A model generated the notes under the pieces. That model saw nothing but the letters and a program-made list of their open reading frames with translations. It was not told where the DNA came from and did no database searches. Positions 31,480 through 35,383 of a stretch of DNA of 35,383 nt are shown here, in pieces. Position 1 is the first letter of the stretch. The number at the start of each line of letters is the position of its first letter. The position numbers and the translations under genes were made by a program. The stretch spans positions 228 through 35,610 of the forward strand of contig BDIU01000578.1 in assembly GCA_002118135.1 (NCBI GenBank), read 5' to 3'. Source of the DNA: Trebouxia sp. TZW2008. Lineage: Eukaryota; Chlorophyta; Trebouxiophyceae; Trebouxiales; Trebouxiaceae.

Positions 31480-33255
31480 CTGCGCTACAAGGAATGCCAT
31501 TGAACAATTTGTATTGTGATCACTGCAATACCAGGCATGAACTTGCAACCACATATTACTCTGCTTGTAATAGCAAACAATGCCACTACAATAAAGGAAG
31601 ATAATGGACCCTTGCTGTGAACCATTTTTGTACCCTTGGTGCTTTGCTTGACTTGCCTGAAGCTCCATTGGGATCTCAGCACCAGTAAGCGCCTTGGCAA
31701 CCAATTCTTGGAGGCAGGTGACAGCGTCCTGCCAGACGCCTTGCCTAGGCCCTAGCTTGACAGTCACATGACAAGACCTCATTGCGCCAGGCCTCTGTAG
31801 AGTAGTGATCAAGACCTTAGAGCCACAACCAAAAGCAGAATGACAGCCCGGTCCCAGACAGTATCCAGAGCAACTAAGTATACACGGGCAAGCGCACACA
31901 GCATCTGCTTAGCAGCAGCTACACTAGTAATGTCTTGCAACCTCCTTGTGCTTTGGCTGGGGCGGCGGCGCGACCGGCTTCGGCTTAGCTTTCAGAAACG
32001 ACCTGTCCAAAACCATGTCGGTCGCGGCAATGCAGAGTCAGATAGATGCAAAGCAGCAGATATTCAGAGCATTGAGTGGGATACCTTGACAGATGAGGAT
32101 GGCTGGGGTTTTTGCACAAGCTTGAGCTGGCTCTGCAATAGCTGCTTGTCAAACTCAACTTGGCTGAGGGCTGATGGAACCCATCTGTGTTGGTCCAATT
32201 CAGTGTGCTGTTGAAAGAGATCCAATACACATCCTTGACTTGAAAGTCAGCATGCGTTTTTACAGGACTGGTCAACGTTCTGTGTTGATGCAAATCTGGC
32301 AAACAGTACCAGATATTGATGCCAGTCCCACTTCTGCCAATGGCTGAGCGTAAACTGCCGCACGCCTTTTCCTGACATGCTGAGCGACGTCTTCAGCTAG
32401 ACAACTTTTGCAAATGGCAAACATGCCATATACAACAGCGTAGGCAGGATCGCCGTCGTCAAAATGCTAAATGTCCAGCACCTACTCGTTACATCAGCTA
32501 CTTGTGCAAATGAGCTGAGCACAGAACAAATCGTGTACACATTGCCATACCTTGTTAAACACTGTTTGATCTCTGATGTAGGCACAGGGTGAAGCCGGCA
32601 AGGGATGCTTAGCAGCAGCTGCTGAAAGCTGGCTTTGCAGCTCAGCAGCCTCTTGATGCTTGCAGATATGTTGGTCAAGACCTCGTCTACTTGAACCGGC
32701 AGCGCTGCGACGTGGTCTCCAGCATAGGCGCTGACAGCAATAGCAGCCCTATCCTTGAGCTACTGCCATCTCTGGTATTGACAAGGTTGGCATAGCCTGC
32801 CTGTTGCTAGAGACTACTTAGCTATTGAGTGTACTGATCTGCAACTACACACCGTTTGCAAGGTCGTGCCAGGATCGCATGAGACTGTTACAGCTGACGC
32901 TGCCTTTTCACCTTGGAACAGTGGCACATCGTCCGTCTTGGCACGACGTCAATCTGGGTCAGCTCTTGGTAGAGCGCGTAGACACTCCACAGTGCCTTTG
33001 ATCCGGAAGACCGACAGGGCGCACTTTGGTCGGCTCCCATGTTCTCGATAGACACTTGGCTGTAGAAGCTCTGAGCGCCAGAGACAGCTGTTGGAGCGAC
33101 TTGGTCGTCAAGTAGCCACTCCAGCAGCAACTGTAAACACGACCATACATACGATTCTCGCATCTCGTCTATCAGCAATGATAATGCTTCATTCCAATAC
33201 CATAGTTCTATGGCCGTGTAGAGCTTACACACCCGCTGCCAGTACTCTGTCAGCA
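31480..33255 (-). other. Exon-like islands, unresolved
   Basis: Open minus-strand islands with plausible splice sites lie at about 32085-32240 (LDLFQQHTELDQHRW, then FDKQLLQSQLKLVQK), 32285-32395 (GVRQFTLSHWQKWDWHQY) and 32570-32730. Another at 32890-33140 includes LLLEWLLDDQVAPTAVSG. Two or three frames look coding in places and phases conflict, so I give no model. Confidence 0.25.
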
Positions 33256-33301
33256 GGGCGCAACACCGGGAGCAACACCGGGAGCAACACCGGGCGCAAC
33301 A
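33256..33301. repeat. 12-bp minisatellite, four copies
   Basis: Tandem units of CACCGGG(A/C)GCAA. A run of Cys and Arg codons on the minus strand arises from it. Confidence 0.9.
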
Positions 33302-33475
33302 CATGTAAGATTTTGTTCCTCTCACGTTTCGTTCGGAAAAACAGACGGAATCTAGTAAAAACAGAAGCCCACGTGTCTGTACGTAGCAAAGATAAAGGTT
33401 ACGTCATCCTGCTAGAATCCTGTCAAAACACTAGCATGTAAAATTATTCTCTCTCTCTCTCTAGGGTATTCAATA

Positions 33476-33830
33476 AGTGTTTTGGCCCAACTTGTGCAGC
33501 AACTGCGTGCAGGCTCTGTAGGATCAGCGCCACATCACTGCAACGTCAGCGCCTGAACTCTGCGCACTCTGGGTACAGCTTCTACGGGGACTGTACGCAG
33601 CTGTCACTAGCTCTGCATGCAGAAAGTCAAATGTTTGAATTTGAATGTAATACGATAGAGTCACAAGGTTGTGTGTACAAGGGCCGCGCCGCAAGCGGCG
33701 CTCAAACAGGGGGTGCGCGGGAATGCGACCCTAGGTTTTGCATAATTTTGACAAGGATTAGTCAAGCTGTCCCAGTGGAACGCTGTCCCACACACTCCCT
33801 CCTCAGAACTCAAACTCTGAGTTACTATGT
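33476..33830 (+). repeat. Interspersed repeat family copy 3 (right end, opposite orientation)
   Basis: It has the same block order as the copies at 725-1042 and 1610-2010: GGCCCAACTTGTGCAG, then CTCTGTAGGATCAGCGCCA, CTGCATGCAGAA, TTGTGTGTACAA, CAGGGGGTGCGCGGG and a CTCAAACTCTGAGTTAC tail. A (CT)n tract (33449-33462) flanks it. The inverted CTGACCACTGACCA motif follows at 34087-34108, so the right end mirrors the left cluster. Confidence 0.45.
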
Positions 33831-34086
33831 AAGCTATTGCTGGGACACTTCTCTATGTAGCAGTGGACCAGTGGATCAGTAGGGTAATTACATTACCAGA
33901 TTGATACCTGTTTTCAAATCATTAAAACCTATCATGCCAGATTACGAGCTTTTACTCATGCTCTCCCTGCTTAGTGAGGGACACACCCATGACAAACCAT
34001 GACATAACACTGCAAACGACTGGAATATATCAAGTGGAGGCTCGAGCTCGAGATGCCGAATGCCAATTGCAAGATGCTTAGTAATA

Positions 34087-34108
34087 GCCAATGGTCAGTG
34101 GTCAGTGT
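34087..34108 (-). repeat. Inverted copy of the CTGACCACTGACCA motif
   Basis: Read on the minus strand it is CAACACTGACCACTGACCAT, nearly identical to 1316-1335, followed inwards by ACTAAGCAT, ATGTCATGG and AAGCAGGGAGAGCATGA as at the left-hand copies. Confidence 0.6.
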
Positions 34109-34504
34109 TGTAGATATATATATGTTCTCAATTGTCAAGTAGCAACATATGCATATGCATGCGAGTTGGATTGATTGCTTTTTAGGATTGAGTTTAGAGG
34201 ACTAACAAACTGGGAAAGGCATTGCAGGTTCTTTCAGAGACTGCATTTGTGTTGCTGCTGCTACAGATGTAATCTGGTTATTGGTAGCATATAGCAACCA
34301 CAAAGGGGAGAAACCCATCTATATGGCCATCTGGGCAGGATGGGTCGCCATGACCATGCAAGAGTGTGTAGTCCAGTTTGCTGATGCGGGCGGCTTGCTT
34401 GTGCTTGTGAGTAATCATTGCCTTCCACAAGCAAGTGCTCATCATCCACAACAACAGACTCTGCCCTATAGATTATTATATTAGACATAGACATAGCTAA
34501 GTCT

Positions 34505-34546
34505 AACCTTGTATAGACATAGCTATGTCTATACATTGTCAAGGTT
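34505..34546. repeat. Inverted repeat with a perfect 24-bp palindromic core
   Basis: The core at 34511-34534 is a perfect palindrome built on TAGACATAGCTATGTCTA. AACCTT and AAGGTT flank it as a further inverted pair. A related half-copy, TAGACATAGCTAAGTCTA, precedes it. Confidence 0.85.
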
Positions 34547-35143
34547 ACCAGTGTTGACACTCAGGTCATGAAGAATTTTTCGTCATCAATCTGAGCAATC
34601 AATGATGTGATGTCTATTTCTGCACATCCTTGTCCTTGTGTTTGGATAAGACTCAAATTACAACATCTTGTTTGTAACACCTTTGATTGATCATGAGCAA
34701 GCAAGCAATAAGCAATATTTAGTATTGCTGATTGGGTACAGCGCAGTGATGCCTGATACAGGTCGCGATGAGTCTGCTGTCATATCTGATGCATGTTCAG
34801 ACTGATGGCATGCAACATGTTGGTCACACCCCATGCAAGTCAGTTGCAGGTGAACCTGCTACACTCATGCAATCACAGCAAATGCAAGCACATACTCACC
34901 TGGTTTGGGGGGGAGTTGGTTAGTTGTCAAATGCTGCAAACAGTGCAGCGATTACTGGACGCCTGCCTGGTTTTTATAAAAACCCCCCGCTGCACTGAGC
35001 GCAGCATCATCTCTGTCGAAGGTCCTCAGGCCTTCTGGTTGAAGTAGACGACCCACTAGCCGCCACAATGGGTTTGGCTAAGCAGGCCGGTCTTGATGTA
35101 GCTATCATTTCGCTCCGAGCACAATAGATGCCGCCGTACATCA
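34547..35143. other. No gene seen
   Basis: Short frames only. A GGTCCTCAGGCCTTCTGG segment near 35020 and the following bases may belong to the ankyrin-like remnant next to it. Confidence 0.4.
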
Positions 35144-35182
35144 CCAGTAGCCCATTATGTATGCCAGATGCAGCGGGGTGTT
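35144..35182 (-). pseudogene. Ankyrin-repeat fragment
   Basis: On the minus strand this reads NTPLHLAYIMGYW before a TGA. TPLHLA is the hallmark of an ankyrin repeat, but only one part of one repeat is seen, and frames around it are closed. It may be a remnant, or part of a gene that continues outside the window. Confidence 0.3.
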
Positions 35183-35383
35183 GTAAGAAAGTATGGGTTG
35201 GACCAAACCAGCCCTAGAAGCTAGCTAGGGTCTCTCGCCGGACCTCAGTGAGAGAGCAAAAAGGTCACGAGCTCCAGCCGAATGGCGAATGGGCGAAACC
35301 CGACAGCCGATTGCTCGCGAAAGGGTCAAACATGCATCATTGTGCATGGGAGTGGCTGCGAATGTAAGCGATTGCTAAATACA

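Noticed and set aside
31793..31815. A 23-nt intron that would join an ATG exon at 31904 to the unidentified gene
   Set aside because: Phases agree, but an intron this short is not credible beside introns of 70 to nearly 2000 bp in the same window.
1..35383. tRNA, rRNA or CRISPR features
   Set aside because: I looked for T-loop motifs such as GGTTCGA and for regular spaced repeats with unique spacers. No candidate folds into a tRNA by eye, and the tandem arrays lack spacers. A covariance-model scan would settle this.

Overview
This is nuclear DNA of a eukaryote, most likely a chlorophyte green alga, possibly a trebouxiophyte (inference; the exact lineage cannot be fixed from the window). The recognisable genes are split by about 20 GT-AG introns. 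They include a plant-type double-AP2 transcription factor, a plastid-style tryptophan-pathway isomerase, and mitochondrial and proteasome genes. Composition is moderate in GC, with many CAG/CTG/TGCA words and many minisatellites.

Six gene models run through the first 21 kb in strictly alternating orientation. They are phosphoribosylanthranilate isomerase (-, 2828-3912), a DNL-type zinc finger Hsp70-escort protein (+, 4324-5442), an AAAP amino-acid transporter with a very long repetitive N-terminus (-, 6830-10107), proteasome ubiquitin receptor RPN10/PSMD4 (+, 10455-12026), a ten-exon ANT/AP2-like transcription factor (-, 13073-19767) and a small unidentified 93-residue protein (+, 20527-20959). 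Each model was assembled by hand. Intron phases agree at every junction, and each model runs from ATG to stop without an internal stop. Neighbours form three head-to-head pairs sharing upstream regions of about 350 to 760 bp. The genes do not look like one pathway; they are ordinary housekeeping and regulatory genes.

From 21 to 33 kb the sequence is mostly decayed. On the minus strand there is the C-terminal half of a purple acid phosphatase (26961-29170) with an altered GNHE motif and no normal C-terminus. There is also a coiled-coil coding region (about 23780-26560) broken by stops and frame changes, and exon-like islands near 31-33 kb that I could not identify.

The two ends of the window (1-2440 and 33450-34110) carry related interspersed repeats with an inverted CTGACCACTGACCA motif, suggesting nested non-autonomous mobile elements. 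Inside the genes the introns are rich in structure. There is a dispersed ~95-bp repeat found four or five times, tandem repeats with units of 87, 97 and 117 bp, a ~264-bp near-perfect foldback, and two partial copies of one AP2 exon. These exon copies keep splice acceptors and reading frame, and they are the most interesting feature of the window.
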